A stretch of 13,836 bases of DNA, from positions 1-13,836 of the forward strand of contig JABUTE010000104.1 of the NCBI GenBank assembly GCA_021443825.1, written 5' to 3'. This document shows, in pieces, positions 1-6,652 of the stretch. This DNA comes from Bacillota bacterium. Lineage in GTDB: Bacteria > Bacillota > Clostridia > Peptostreptococcales > Anaerovoracaceae. A model generated the notes under the pieces. That model saw only the letters and a program-made list of their open reading frames with translations, was not told the origin of the DNA and searched no databases. Positions within the stretch are counted from its first letter, which is position 1. Every line of letters begins with the position of its first letter. The position numbers and the translations under genes are program-made.

Positions 1-51
1 ACAAACGAAGAGCTGATGATCGCAAGAGATACTCTGGAGCTGACCAAGTAA
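1..51 (+). CDS. ackA: Acetate kinase, C-terminal end (partial)
   Basis: Only the last 16 codons and the TAA stop are in the window, so the 5' part lies outside it. The visible tail reads TNEELMIARDTLELTK. The core NEELMIARDT is the typical C-terminal signature of acetate kinases, which interconvert acetyl phosphate plus ADP with acetate plus ATP in the cytosolic Pta-AckA pathway. The neighbour rpmF supports the call, because ackA commonly sits just upstream of rpmF in Firmicutes, usually with a small DUF177 (YceD-like) gene between them. That gene is absent here. No terminator hairpin is visible between this stop and rpmF, so readthrough into rpmF is possible. The call rests on a short tail and on context. 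Confidence 0.8.
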   Translation, partial: TNEELMIARDTLELTK

Positions 52-68
52 TTAAGGAAAATTTATCC

Positions 69-97
69 TTGACAAATCCTTTATACTTCTATAAAAT
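69..97 (+). promoter_or_regulatory. Sigma-A-type promoter of rpmF
   Basis: A perfect -35 box TTGACA (69-74) is followed by a 17-base spacer and a -10 box TAAAAT (92-97, five of six consensus bases, overlapping TATAAA at 90-95). The predicted transcript starts near 104, giving an rpmF leader of about 34 nt. The near-consensus sequence predicts strong expression, as expected for a ribosomal protein gene. Confidence 0.8.
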
Positions 98-137
98 ATA
101 GAAGTTGATTTTTAGAAAAGAAGGAGGTGTATCCGAC

Positions 138-314
138 ATGGCAGTACCAAAGAGAAGAACTTCCTCAGCTAAGACTAAGAGCAGAAAGGCCGCAAACATG
201 GTAAAGAGCGCACCCGCACTTTCCGTTTGCCCCCAGTGTCATGAACCTAAGCTTCCCCACAGAGTTTGCCCCAATTGCGGTTTCTACGATGGCAAGAATG
301 TGGTAGAAGGTTAA
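138..314 (+). CDS. rpmF: 50S ribosomal protein L32 (bL32)
   Basis: This 58-residue protein matches the usual bL32 length. It opens MAVPKRRTSSAKTKSRKA, the conserved basic N-terminus, and carries two CxxC pairs (C31/C34 and C44/C47) that would bind zinc, so it is the zinc-binding (C+) form. bL32 is a structural protein of the large ribosomal subunit. The start is the ATG at 138 because AAGGAGGTG (121-129) lies at the right distance and MAVPK is the family start. An in-frame codon at 105 would add 11 unrelated residues and place the Shine-Dalgarno sequence inside the gene. It has its own promoter and terminator, so it forms a single-gene unit with possible readthrough from ackA. Arginine codons are AGA-rich, as in the next gene. 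Confidence 0.97.
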   Translation: MAVPKRRTSSAKTKSRKAANMVKSAPALSVCPQCHEPKLPHRVCPNCGFYDGKNVVEG

Positions 315-360
315 GCTTCACAGATATCGACTTAACACTTTAGCTAAAGGAAAACAAATA

Positions 361-392
361 AAAGCGGCCCGTGCGCAAGGGCCGCTTTTTGT
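361..392 (+). terminator. Rho-independent terminator after rpmF
   Basis: The 10-bp stem AAAGCGGCCC (361-370) pairs perfectly with GGGCCGCTTT (379-388) around an 8-base loop. Its T-run continues through 390 and is followed by GTT. It ends the rpmF transcript about 50 nt after the stop codon. Confidence 0.92.
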
Positions 393-400
393 TGAATCAG

Positions 401-429
401 GTCACGTATTGTGATATATTGAATATAAT
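401..429 (+). promoter_or_regulatory. Probable promoter of yebC
   Basis: A perfect TATAAT -10 box lies at 424-429, between the rpmF terminator and the yebC ribosome binding site. No good -35 box is found 16 to 18 bases upstream (GTCACG at 401-406). A TG two bases before the -10 (420-421) is one base off the extended -10 position. The perfect -10 and the position after a terminator support it, but the -35 side is weak. The predicted leader is about 18 to 20 nt. Confidence 0.5.
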
Positions 430-453
430 TCATAAGGAAAGGGAGTCATACCA

Positions 454-1185
454 ATGGGTAGACACGGAACAATTGCCGGAAGAAAAGCGGCACAGGACTC
501 TAAGAGAGCAGCAGTTTTCACCAAGTATGCCAGACTGATCATGGTCGCGGCAAAGGCTGGCGGAGACCCCGATTACAATCCTTCATTAAGAACTGCAATC
601 GATAAGGCAAAGGGCATCGGAATGCCCAACGACAACATTAACAGAGCGATCAAGAAGGGTACCGGCGAGCTGGGCGGCGCAAACTTTGAAGAAGGCCAGT
701 TCGAGGGTTACGGCGCAGGCGGCGTTGCCGTTGTCGTCGAAGTACTCACCGATAACAAGAACCGTACCACCGCTTCTGTAAAGCATGCATTCGACAAGTT
801 CGGAGGCAATCTGGGAACTCCCGGCTGTGTTTCCTACATGTTCGAAAAGAAGGGCGTCATCATCTTCGACCGCGAAGACAGCGATCTGACCGAAGATGAG
901 CTGATGGATGCAGCTCTTGAAGCCGGGGCCGACGACGTGATCACCTACGACGATTCCTTCGAAGTCATGTGCGATCCCAACGAGCTTGAGAATGTTAAGA
1001 ATGCCCTCGTCGAAGCAGGCAAGCAGCCCTCCGAATGGAGCGTTGAGAATCTGCCCAATGTGGAAGCAACTCCCGCAGATAAGGCACAGATCACCAATCT
1101 GCGCAAGATGATCGAGCTGCTGGAAGATGACGATGATGTACAGAAGGTCTACACCAACTGCGCCATCGATCTCGAAGAAGAGTAA
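454..1185 (+). CDS. yebC: YebC/PmpR (TACO1) family regulatory protein
   Basis: This 243-residue soluble protein starts MGRHGTIAGRKAAQDSKRA; typical family members begin 'GHSKW..IK..K...D.KR...F.K', and the D-x-KRA-x-F-x-K pattern is kept. The body has the usual elements: PDYNPSLRTAIDKAKGIGMP (about residues 40-59), a glycine-rich EGYGAGGVAVVVEVLTDN stretch, and a three-domain length of about 240. The family was named for DNA binding and transcriptional control. More recent work on bacterial YebC and mitochondrial TACO1 points to a role on the ribosome, helping translation of difficult stretches. The sequence alone does not decide between these roles. The start is the ATG at 454, after AAAGGGAG (438-445). 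The gene has its own promoter region and no ruvABC genes next to it, unlike in many proteobacteria. The C-terminus is very acidic (EDDDD...LEEE). Codon choice is strongly biased (AGA Arg, AAG Lys), suggesting high expression. Confidence 0.93.
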   Translation: MGRHGTIAGRKAAQDSKRAAVFTKYARLIMVAAKAGGDPDYNPSLRTAIDKAKGIGMPNDNINRAIKKGTGELGGANFEEGQFEGYGAGGVAVVVEVLTDNKNRTTASVKHAFDKFGGNLGTPGCVSYMFEKKGVIIFDREDSDLTEDELMDAALEAGADDVITYDDSFEVMCDPNELENVKNALVEAGKQPSEWSVENLPNVEATPADKAQITNLRKMIELLEDDDDVQKVYTNCAIDLEEE

Positions 1186-1191
1186 TACAAT
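1186..1191 (+). promoter_or_regulatory. Possible -10 box for 6S RNA
   Basis: TACAAT (1186-1191) starts one base after the yebC stop codon and would place transcription start near 1198, matching the expected 5' end of the 6S RNA. No recognisable -35 box is seen 16 to 18 bases upstream inside the yebC coding end, so the call is tentative. Confidence 0.35.
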
Positions 1192-1197
1192 CCAATG

Positions 1198-1388
1198 AAC
1201 CTACATCCTGGGGTGTTCGTTAAGGCTTTTAATTCAACCTACACGTTTTAATCGGGATGCCGCGTCCGAGCCGATATGTCAGGTCATATCTATTTAGATC
1301 AGTGAAAGACAGATTCTGCAGGCAGGCGACCCACCTATCTGTTGGATAGGGCTTGAATTACAGTCTGACGGCACTTTGGGATTTTTTT
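1198..1388 (+). ncRNA. ssrS: 6S RNA
   Basis: The 6S RNA binds the housekeeping RNA polymerase holoenzyme by mimicking an open promoter and lowers transcription in stationary phase. The segment has the hallmark 6S parts in order: a 5' strand with CCTGGGGTGTTCG (1207-1219), an internal GTCCGAGCCGATATGTCA (1264-1281) resembling the CTGAGCCGATATTTCA of E. coli 6S, and a 3' strand with TTACAGTCTGACGGCAC (1358-1374) resembling TTACAGCCTGCGGCGGCAT. The closing stem is seen directly: 1205-1217 pairs with 1370-1382 over 13 bp, including several G-U pairs, and a run of seven T follows (1382-1388). Two further hairpins are visible: GATATG/CATATC (1273-1278 with 1285-1290) in the apical arm, and CCTATC/GATAGG (1334-1339 with 1345-1350) on the 3' side of the central bubble. 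The length of about 190 nt fits the family. The exact ends are inferred. It lies in the 224-nt gap between yebC and polA. Confidence 0.88.
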
Positions 1389-1409
1389 ATTTTCCGGAAA
1401 GGCAGAAAA

Positions 1410-4130
1410 ATGGCAGAAGATAAGATCGTCATCATCGACGGAAACAGCCTTGTGAACAGGGCCTTTTATGCGATCCAGCGGCCTATGATCACCAGAGACG
1501 GGTTCTATACCCAGGGGATCTACGGCTTTTTGAGCATGCTTTTTAAGATCCTGGACGATTACAGGCCCAGCCATATGCTGGTGGCCTTCGACCGCAAGGC
1601 GCCTACCTTCCGCCATCTGGAATTTACCGATTATAAGGCCGGAAGAAAAAAGATGCCCGATGAGCTGGCTATGGAAATGCCGGTTTTAAAGGATGTGCTG
1701 CATCTGCTGGGCATCGCTACCTATGAGCTGGACGGCTTTGAGGCTGATGACATCATCGGCACTACCACCGCCATGGCCAAGGAGCAGGGAATGGCCTCCT
1801 ACGTGATCACCGGCGACAGAGACGCCCTGCAGCTGGCAGGCTCCGGCTGCACCGTGATCATCAACCGCAAGGGAGTCTCCGATTTTAAAGCCTACGACGA
1901 TGCCTTGATGATGGAGGAATACGGCTTTGCCCAGTCTGCCTTTATCGATTTTAAAGCCCTGTACGGCGACAGCTCCGACAACATTCCCGGGGTCGCCGGC
2001 ATCGGAGAAAAAACAGCAAAGATGCTGATCCAACGGTTCGGCTCTGTGGAGAACCTTTTGGCCAACACAGAGCAGATCGAAAGCAAGAGCGTGCGCGCCA
2101 AGGTAGAAGCCGGCGCCATGGATGCCATGCTGAGCAAACGCCTTGCCACCATCGTATGCAATGTTCCTGTCGAATATTCCATTGCTGATCTTTTGATCAA
2201 GCCGGTGGATACCGACGGTCTTATTGAGATGTATAAGCGGCTGGAGTTCAAGACCTATCTGGCAAAGCTGATGAAGCAGGAGAGCGCCAAAGCTGCCCAA
2301 AAGGCTTCGGTGCAGGGGCAGGGCGCAGAAGCGCAGTCTCTCGCGCAGCAGGCTGCCGCTCCCTCTTCGGACTATCCTGCGGCCCGGGTGATCACCGATG
2401 AGAATGATGCCTATGAGGCTCTCACAGCCGCTTTCCGCAGCGGAAATGTGACCTTTGATATCGTGACCGACGGCAGCCATATCCAGGCTCCTTCCGTTGA
2501 TGGACTGGAGCTGCTGTGGGACGGCGGCTGCGCGGCCATCTGCTGCGGGCCGGCAAAGCTTCCCGCTCTGGTGGCAAAGGCACTCAAAGGAAATCGGGTC
2601 TACGCCAAAGGCTTTCATCTGGGAAGGCTCTATTATGCTCTGATGGCAAACGGCATCGACTGCAGCGGACTGATTCCCGCCTTTGACTGCGCCCTTGCCC
2701 AGTATGTGCTTCATCCCGGCACTCGCGATCCGGAGCTGAATGCCCTGATCTTTGAACACTACCACGAGACCCTTGGCGCTGAAGAAAAGCCGGCTCAGCT
2801 TGATCTCTTTTCCCTTGCGGATCCCGCTGCACAGTATGCCCTTACCGGAAAAAAACTGACTCTCATCAACCGGCTGGCGGCCGATCAGGCCATCGCCGTC
2901 GAAGAAGCCGGTCTTCATTTCGTGTTCTATGACATCGAGCTTCCCCTCTGCCCCATCCTGGCGTCCATGGAAAAAGAAGGCTTTTCTACCGACCGCGAAT
3001 TTCTTTCTTCCTTCGGAGTTTCTTTAAAGGAGCAGCTCCAGGCGCTGGAGCAGGAGATCTACAGGCTTGCCGGCGAGCGGTTCAATATCAATTCGCCCAA
3101 GCAGCTGGGCACGGTCCTCTTTGAAAAGCTGCAGCTTCCGGCGGGCAAAAAGACGAAGAGCGGCTATTCCACCAGCGCCGACATTCTGGAAAAGCTGGCC
3201 CCCGACCACGAGATCGTGGCAAAGATTTTGGAATACCGTACCTATTCCAAGCTGAACTCCACCTATGTGGAGGGATTGATGCCTCTGATCGCAGAGGATG
3301 GGCGCATTCATGCCCACTTCCAGCAGACCGTTACTGCCACCGGACGCATCAGCTGCACCGAGCCCAATCTGCAGAACATTCCCGTACGAAGCGACCTGGG
3401 AAGACAGCTTCGCAACGCCTTTACGGCCGATGCCGGTCATATTCTGATCGGCGCCGACTATTCCCAGATCGAGCTGCGTGTCATGGCCCACATGTCGCAG
3501 GATCCCACCCTGATCGATTGCTTCAACAACGGGCTCGACATCCACAGAGAAACTGCCTCCAAGGTATTCGGTGTTCCCCAGGAGCTGGTCACCTCGCAGA
3601 TGCGCTCCAATGCCAAGGCGGTCAATTTCGGCGTGATCTACGGCATGAGCGGCTTTGGTCTTTCCCAGGGCCTTTCCATTACCCGAAAGGAAGCAGAAAA
3701 ATACATCGCCGATTATTTCGACCGTTTCCCCAGAGTCAAGCAGTTTCTGGATGAATGCATCGCAGACTGCAAGCAGACCGGCTATGCGAAGACCCTGTTC
3801 GGCAGAAGAAGAGAGGTTCCTGAGATCACCGCACCGGCCTTTATGGTGCGCCAGCTGGGCGAGCGTCTGGCAATGAACACGCCGATCCAGGGCACCGCCG
3901 CCGATATCATCAAGCTGGCCATGATTCGGGTCTATGACCGGCTGGCAAAAGAATGCCCCGGGTCCCGATTGATCCTGCAGGTGCACGACGAGCTGATCAT
4001 TCATGCGGCACAGAGTGAAGCGGAGAAGGTCCGCAAACTGCTGGTAGAAGAGATGGAACACGCAGCGCAGATGACGGTGGCGTTGGAGGTCTCTTTGGAA
4101 GAGGGCGGCAACTGGTTCCAGCTCAAATAG
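1410..4130 (+). CDS. polA: DNA polymerase I
   Basis: This 906-residue family A polymerase fills gaps and removes RNA primers in replication and repair. Residues 1 to about 290 are the 5' nuclease, with VIIDGNSLVNRAF near the start and GDSSDNIPGVAGIGEKTA from residue 186. Residues about 320-490 match the 3'-5' exonuclease fold, but its acidic sites are lost: the usual DTE motif reads DIV and the NxKxD-like motif reads GFHLGR. Proofreading is therefore probably absent, as in Bacillus and Thermus enzymes. The polymerase domain is intact: motif A DYSQIELR (D683), motif B R732, K736, F740, Y744, and motif C HDE (H859, D860, E861). These sit at a constant offset of 22 from the E. coli residues 705, 754, 758, 762, 766 and 882. 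The start is the ATG at 1410, after GGAAAGG (1396-1402), giving MAEDKIVIIDGN. An in-frame TTG at 1353 lies inside the 6S RNA and is rejected. coaE follows after 9 nt. Confidence 0.97.
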   Translation: MAEDKIVIIDGNSLVNRAFYAIQRPMITRDGFYTQGIYGFLSMLFKILDDYRPSHMLVAFDRKAPTFRHLEFTDYKAGRKKMPDELAMEMPVLKDVLHLLGIATYELDGFEADDIIGTTTAMAKEQGMASYVITGDRDALQLAGSGCTVIINRKGVSDFKAYDDALMMEEYGFAQSAFIDFKALYGDSSDNIPGVAGIGEKTAKMLIQRFGSVENLLANTEQIESKSVRAKVEAGAMDAMLSKRLATIVCNVPVEYSIADLLIKPVDTDGLIEMYKRLEFKTYLAKLMKQESAKAAQKASVQGQGAEAQSLAQQAAAPSSDYPAARVITDENDAYEALTAAFRSGNVTFDIVTDGSHIQAPSVDGLELLWDGGCAAICCGPAKLPALVAKALKGNRVYAKGFHLGRLYYALMANGIDCSGLIPAFDCALAQYVLHPGTRDPELNALIFEHYHETLGAEEKPAQLDLFSLADPAAQYALTGKKLTLINRLAADQAIAVEEAGLHFVFYDIELPLCPILASMEKEGFSTDREFLSSFGVSLKEQLQALEQEIYRLAGERFNINSPKQLGTVLFEKLQLPAGKKTKSGYSTSADILEKLAPDHEIVAKILEYRTYSKLNSTYVEGLMPLIAEDGRIHAHFQQTVTATGRISCTEPNLQNIPVRSDLGRQLRNAFTADAGHILIGADYSQIELRVMAHMSQDPTLIDCFNNGLDIHRETASKVFGVPQELVTSQMRSNAKAVNFGVIYGMSGFGLSQGLSITRKEAEKYIADYFDRFPRVKQFLDECIADCKQTGYAKTLFGRRREVPEITAPAFMVRQLGERLAMNTPIQGTAADIIKLAMIRVYDRLAKECPGSRLILQVHDELIIHAAQSEAEKVRKLLVEEMEHAAQMTVALEVSLEEGGNWFQLK

Positions 4131-4139
4131 GAGGCTTTC

Positions 4140-4745
4140 ATGCGCAGTATCGCCATTACCGGAGGCATCGGCTCCGGCAAGAGTACCGTATCCCAGCTAT
4201 TGCGGCAGCAGGGCTATCCAGTCTTCGACTGTGATGCCATATCCAAAGAGGTCACCGCTGCCGGAAGTCCTTTGCTGAAATGTCTTGCCGGCGTTTTGGG
4301 ATATGATATCATAAAAGAGGACGGCTCGATGGATCGCAGCCTGGTGGCCGACATCGCCTTCTCCGATCCGGACAAATACCGGCAGATGACCATGCTCATT
4401 CAGTCTGCCATCCGGCAGCGGCTGCTGGAACAGCTCCGCTGCAAAGAGCAGGAGGGTTCGTCGTTGGTCTTTACCGAGGTGCCGCTGCTTTATGAAGCCG
4501 GCTGGCAGTCCTTATTTGACGAGGTCTGGCTGGTTACTGCCGAAGAACAGCTTCGGATCGACCGGGTGCGCCGGCGCTCCGGTCTGTCGGAAGAGCAGAT
4601 CCGCGCCCGCATGGCAAAGCAGCTTTCTCAGGAAGAAAAAGAAAGCCTCGCTGACCGGATCCTGTCCAACGAAAACGGTGTGGAAGAGCTTTCCCGGCAG
4701 GTGGAGGAGGCACTTTCTCTGATCGCACTTGATGATCAACAGTAA
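4140..4745 (+). CDS. coaE: Dephospho-CoA kinase
   Basis: This 201-residue cytosolic P-loop kinase makes coenzyme A by phosphorylating the ribose 3'-hydroxyl of dephospho-CoA, the last step of CoA synthesis. The N-terminus has ITGGIGSGKST, with the Walker A motif at residues 8-16. It is followed by FDCDAISKEV (the family pattern is D-A-D-x-I), then VFTEVPLLYEAGW (substrate region; family V-x-D-x-P-L-L-x-E) and an R-x-x-R-x-G lid-like segment, VRRRSGLSEEQIRARMAKQ. The length is normal for the family. The ATG at 4140 is preceded by AGGAGG (4129-4134), which overlaps the polA stop, so the two genes are co-transcribed and perhaps translationally coupled. The polA-coaE neighbourhood is common in Firmicutes. 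In Bacillus mutM also lies there, but no mutM is present between them here. Confidence 0.96.
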   Translation: MRSIAITGGIGSGKSTVSQLLRQQGYPVFDCDAISKEVTAAGSPLLKCLAGVLGYDIIKEDGSMDRSLVADIAFSDPDKYRQMTMLIQSAIRQRLLEQLRCKEQEGSSLVFTEVPLLYEAGWQSLFDEVWLVTAEEQLRIDRVRRRSGLSEEQIRARMAKQLSQEEKESLADRILSNENGVEELSRQVEEALSLIALDDQQ

Positions 4746-4779
4746 CTAATTATTGTTAACCATAGAAAGGAAGGCAAAT

Positions 4780-5415
4780 ATGATCTATATCAACCAGTTA
4801 GAGTATCCTCATGTTGCATACCGCACCAATATGGATCATCCGGAGGATGAAAAACGGGCTGTCGGCGGCACCTTTAAAATGAGCGGCTGCGGCCTTGCCT
4901 GCGCCATGATGGTCGCAGACCGCCTTCTGGTAAAACCGCAATTCGGTATGTTCGATGCCATTCAGCTTTCGTATGACTGCGGCGGCAACCATACCCTGGG
5001 AACGGATTATAAGGTCTTTGCCCCTGTTTTCGCCGAAAAGCTGGGCCTTGATCTGCAGCTGACCTCTGATCCGGAAGCGGTGCTTTCGTGCCTTCATACC
5101 GGCGGCGCCGTCGTTGCTCTTTCTTCCGGCGACAGCGAAGGTCACATCGGTCTCTTTACCCACGGAGCGCACTATATTCTGTTGATCGCTCAGCTACGCG
5201 ACGGCCGGATCGCTGTGCTCGACCCCTCCCAGAGCGATGAAAAGTTCCTGGAGGAGGGCCGCCTGGGCAAGGTCTGCGTCGACGGGAATCTGATCTATAC
5301 CGATCTTCAAAATATACTGGACGATTTCGATAAAGAAAAGCTGGAGGGCCTTGGCTTTGCCGGTGTTGAGCAGTTCGCCTGCTTCTGGAAAAAGCTTCCG
5401 GGCGCAGCAGAATAA
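4780..5415 (+). CDS. C39-like (papain-fold) cysteine peptidase domain protein
   Basis: This 211-residue protein has no signal peptide or membrane segment, so it is predicted to be cytosolic. It resembles the peptidase C39-like family. A nucleophile-type cysteine lies in SGCGLACAMMVADRLL (C37), followed by a helix as in papain-fold enzymes. A histidine lies in GAHYILLIAQLRDGRIAVLDP (H131), and an aspartate follows 17 residues later (D148 in LDPSQ), the usual Cys-His-Asp order and spacing. The substrate is unknown, and it could be a peptidase, an amidase or a transglutaminase-like enzyme. The start is the ATG at 4780, with GAAAGGAAGG (4765-4774) upstream. An in-frame TTG at 4753 would put this binding site inside the gene. 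It lies 34 nt after coaE and 50 nt before an M20 amidohydrolase, so the three may form one transcript and the pair may act in peptide or amide turnover (inference). Confidence 0.72.
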   Translation: MIYINQLEYPHVAYRTNMDHPEDEKRAVGGTFKMSGCGLACAMMVADRLLVKPQFGMFDAIQLSYDCGGNHTLGTDYKVFAPVFAEKLGLDLQLTSDPEAVLSCLHTGGAVVALSSGDSEGHIGLFTHGAHYILLIAQLRDGRIAVLDPSQSDEKFLEEGRLGKVCVDGNLIYTDLQNILDDFDKEKLEGLGFAGVEQFACFWKKLPGAAE

Positions 5416-5465
5416 AAACCTTATCCGTTATTTCCGCTATTTCATTTCCCGCAATGGAGGACAGT

Positions 5466-6572
5466 ATGAATTTTCATGTCAGCAGCGAACAGATCCTAAA
5501 GGATTGGAATGCGCTTCATCAGATTCCCGAGATCGCATTTCAGGAATTCAAGACCAGCGACTATCTGAAGAAACGGGTCGAAGAAGAGGGCTTTGAAGTG
5601 ATGCCTCTCACAGAGACCGGATTTCTTGCCAAACTGGACAGCGGCATTCCCGGCCCTTCCTATTGCCTGCGCACCGATATCGATGCGCTTTCCTTCCCCA
5701 ACCCCGACGGCACCTTCGAGATGAAGCATGCCTGCGGCCACGATGCCCACATGAGCATGGTGCTCAATGCTGGCATCGCTTTAAAGAACGAGGGCTTCAA
5801 AAGAGGCATTCTCTATCTGCTCTTTCAGCCTGCTGAAGAGACGGTCAGAGGCTCCGATGAGATCATCAAGGCCGGTCTGCCTAAGCTGGACGGCATGTTC
5901 GGCATCCATCTTCGTCCGGAGGTGGAATGCTCTATGGGCCATGCGGCTTCCCGCCTGATGCATAACGCATCCATTCCCACGGTAGCTACCTTCCACGGTG
6001 TTGCTTCTCACGGCGCGCGGCCTCATCTGGGCAAGAATGCCCTGTCGGCAGCCGCCCTTGCCATCACCATGGTAGATGGATTCCGTATCGATACCGACAG
6101 GCAGTGGTCGGCAAAGGCTACCTGCATCGACAGCTTCGGCAACCTGCAGAACGTGGTTCCCGACCGCATCGAGGTCAAGTTCGATCTTCGTGCCCAGACC
6201 AACGATCTGGGCGGTCAGATCAGCGCCTTCGTAAAGGAAGCCTGCGAAAAGGCGGCGGAAACCTTCGGCTGCACCGTCGAGGTGGTCAGCAGAGCCGCTT
6301 ACGCCGCCGAATATTCCGACGACATGGTGGCCATCGCAGAAGAAGCCATCACCCAGGTCTTCGGTGAGGTATCGCCTACCATCAATACCCTGGGCAGCGA
6401 GGATTTTCATGCCTATCATATCGTAGCAGGCATTCCCACTGCTTATATAGCGCTGGGCACCGACCTGAAGCCCGGCCTGCACGCAAGAGACATGTGCTTT
6501 AATACCGACTGCATGCCCTACGGTGCAGAGCTTTTGTATCGCACCGCAAAGCTGGCGCTGGAAGAACACTGA
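5466..6572 (+). CDS. M20 family metallo-amidohydrolase (IAA-amino acid hydrolase-like)
   Basis: This 368-residue cytosolic enzyme belongs to the M20D amidohydrolases, which remove acyl groups from N-acyl amino acids or related amides. The two-metal site is visible: C90 and H92 in HACGHDAH, E124/E125 in FQPAEE, H148 in GIHLRPE and H339 in GLHARD. The family's dimerisation domain sits in the middle (about residues 170-280), with HGVASHGARPHLGKNA at its start, and GSEDFHAY appears near the C-terminus. The substrate cannot be read from the sequence; N-acetyl-amino acid, hippurate-like or N-acyl-diaminopimelate activities are all possible. The start is the ATG at 5466, five bases after GGAGG (5456-5460). 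The ATG at 5454 overlaps that binding site and is unlikely. The gene ends a run that begins with polA or the 6S RNA region and is closed by a strong terminator. Confidence 0.9.
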   Translation: MNFHVSSEQILKDWNALHQIPEIAFQEFKTSDYLKKRVEEEGFEVMPLTETGFLAKLDSGIPGPSYCLRTDIDALSFPNPDGTFEMKHACGHDAHMSMVLNAGIALKNEGFKRGILYLLFQPAEETVRGSDEIIKAGLPKLDGMFGIHLRPEVECSMGHAASRLMHNASIPTVATFHGVASHGARPHLGKNALSAAALAITMVDGFRIDTDRQWSAKATCIDSFGNLQNVVPDRIEVKFDLRAQTNDLGGQISAFVKEACEKAAETFGCTVEVVSRAAYAAEYSDDMVAIAEEAITQVFGEVSPTINTLGSEDFHAYHIVAGIPTAYIALGTDLKPGLHARDMCFNTDCMPYGAELLYRTAKLALEEH

Positions 6573-6585
6573 TCATTGCTGTTTT

Positions 6586-6618
6586 AAAGGACAGACCGGC
6601 TTCGGTCTGTCCTTTTTT
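6586..6618 (+). terminator. Rho-independent terminator after the M20 amidohydrolase gene
   Basis: A perfect 13-bp stem pairs AAAGGACAGACCG (6586-6598) with CGGTCTGTCCTTT (6603-6615) around the four-base loop GCTT. The T-run is TTTTTT (6613-6618). On the opposite strand the stem is followed by only three T, so it acts mainly on + strand transcripts. Confidence 0.95.
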
Positions 6619-6652
6619 CATGAGGCCCGGGCATCGGGAAAGGGAGTATAGT

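Noticed and set aside
1686..2918. A 410-codon open frame on the - strand inside polA
   Set aside because: polA is unambiguous here. The antisense product has no family features and follows from the codon bias of the sense strand.
3024..4061. A 345-codon open frame on the - strand inside polA
   Set aside because: Same reason: it lies opposite the intact polymerase domain and its product is unrecognisable.
4753..4779. Longer start (TTG) for the C39-like gene
   Set aside because: The extension would contain the ribosome binding site GAAAGGAAGG, which is correctly spaced for the ATG at 4780.
5416..5465. Possible regulatory element between the C39-like gene and the amidohydrolase gene
   Set aside because: The 50-nt gap shows only a pyrimidine-rich stretch and the GGAGG site; no hairpin or promoter pair was found.
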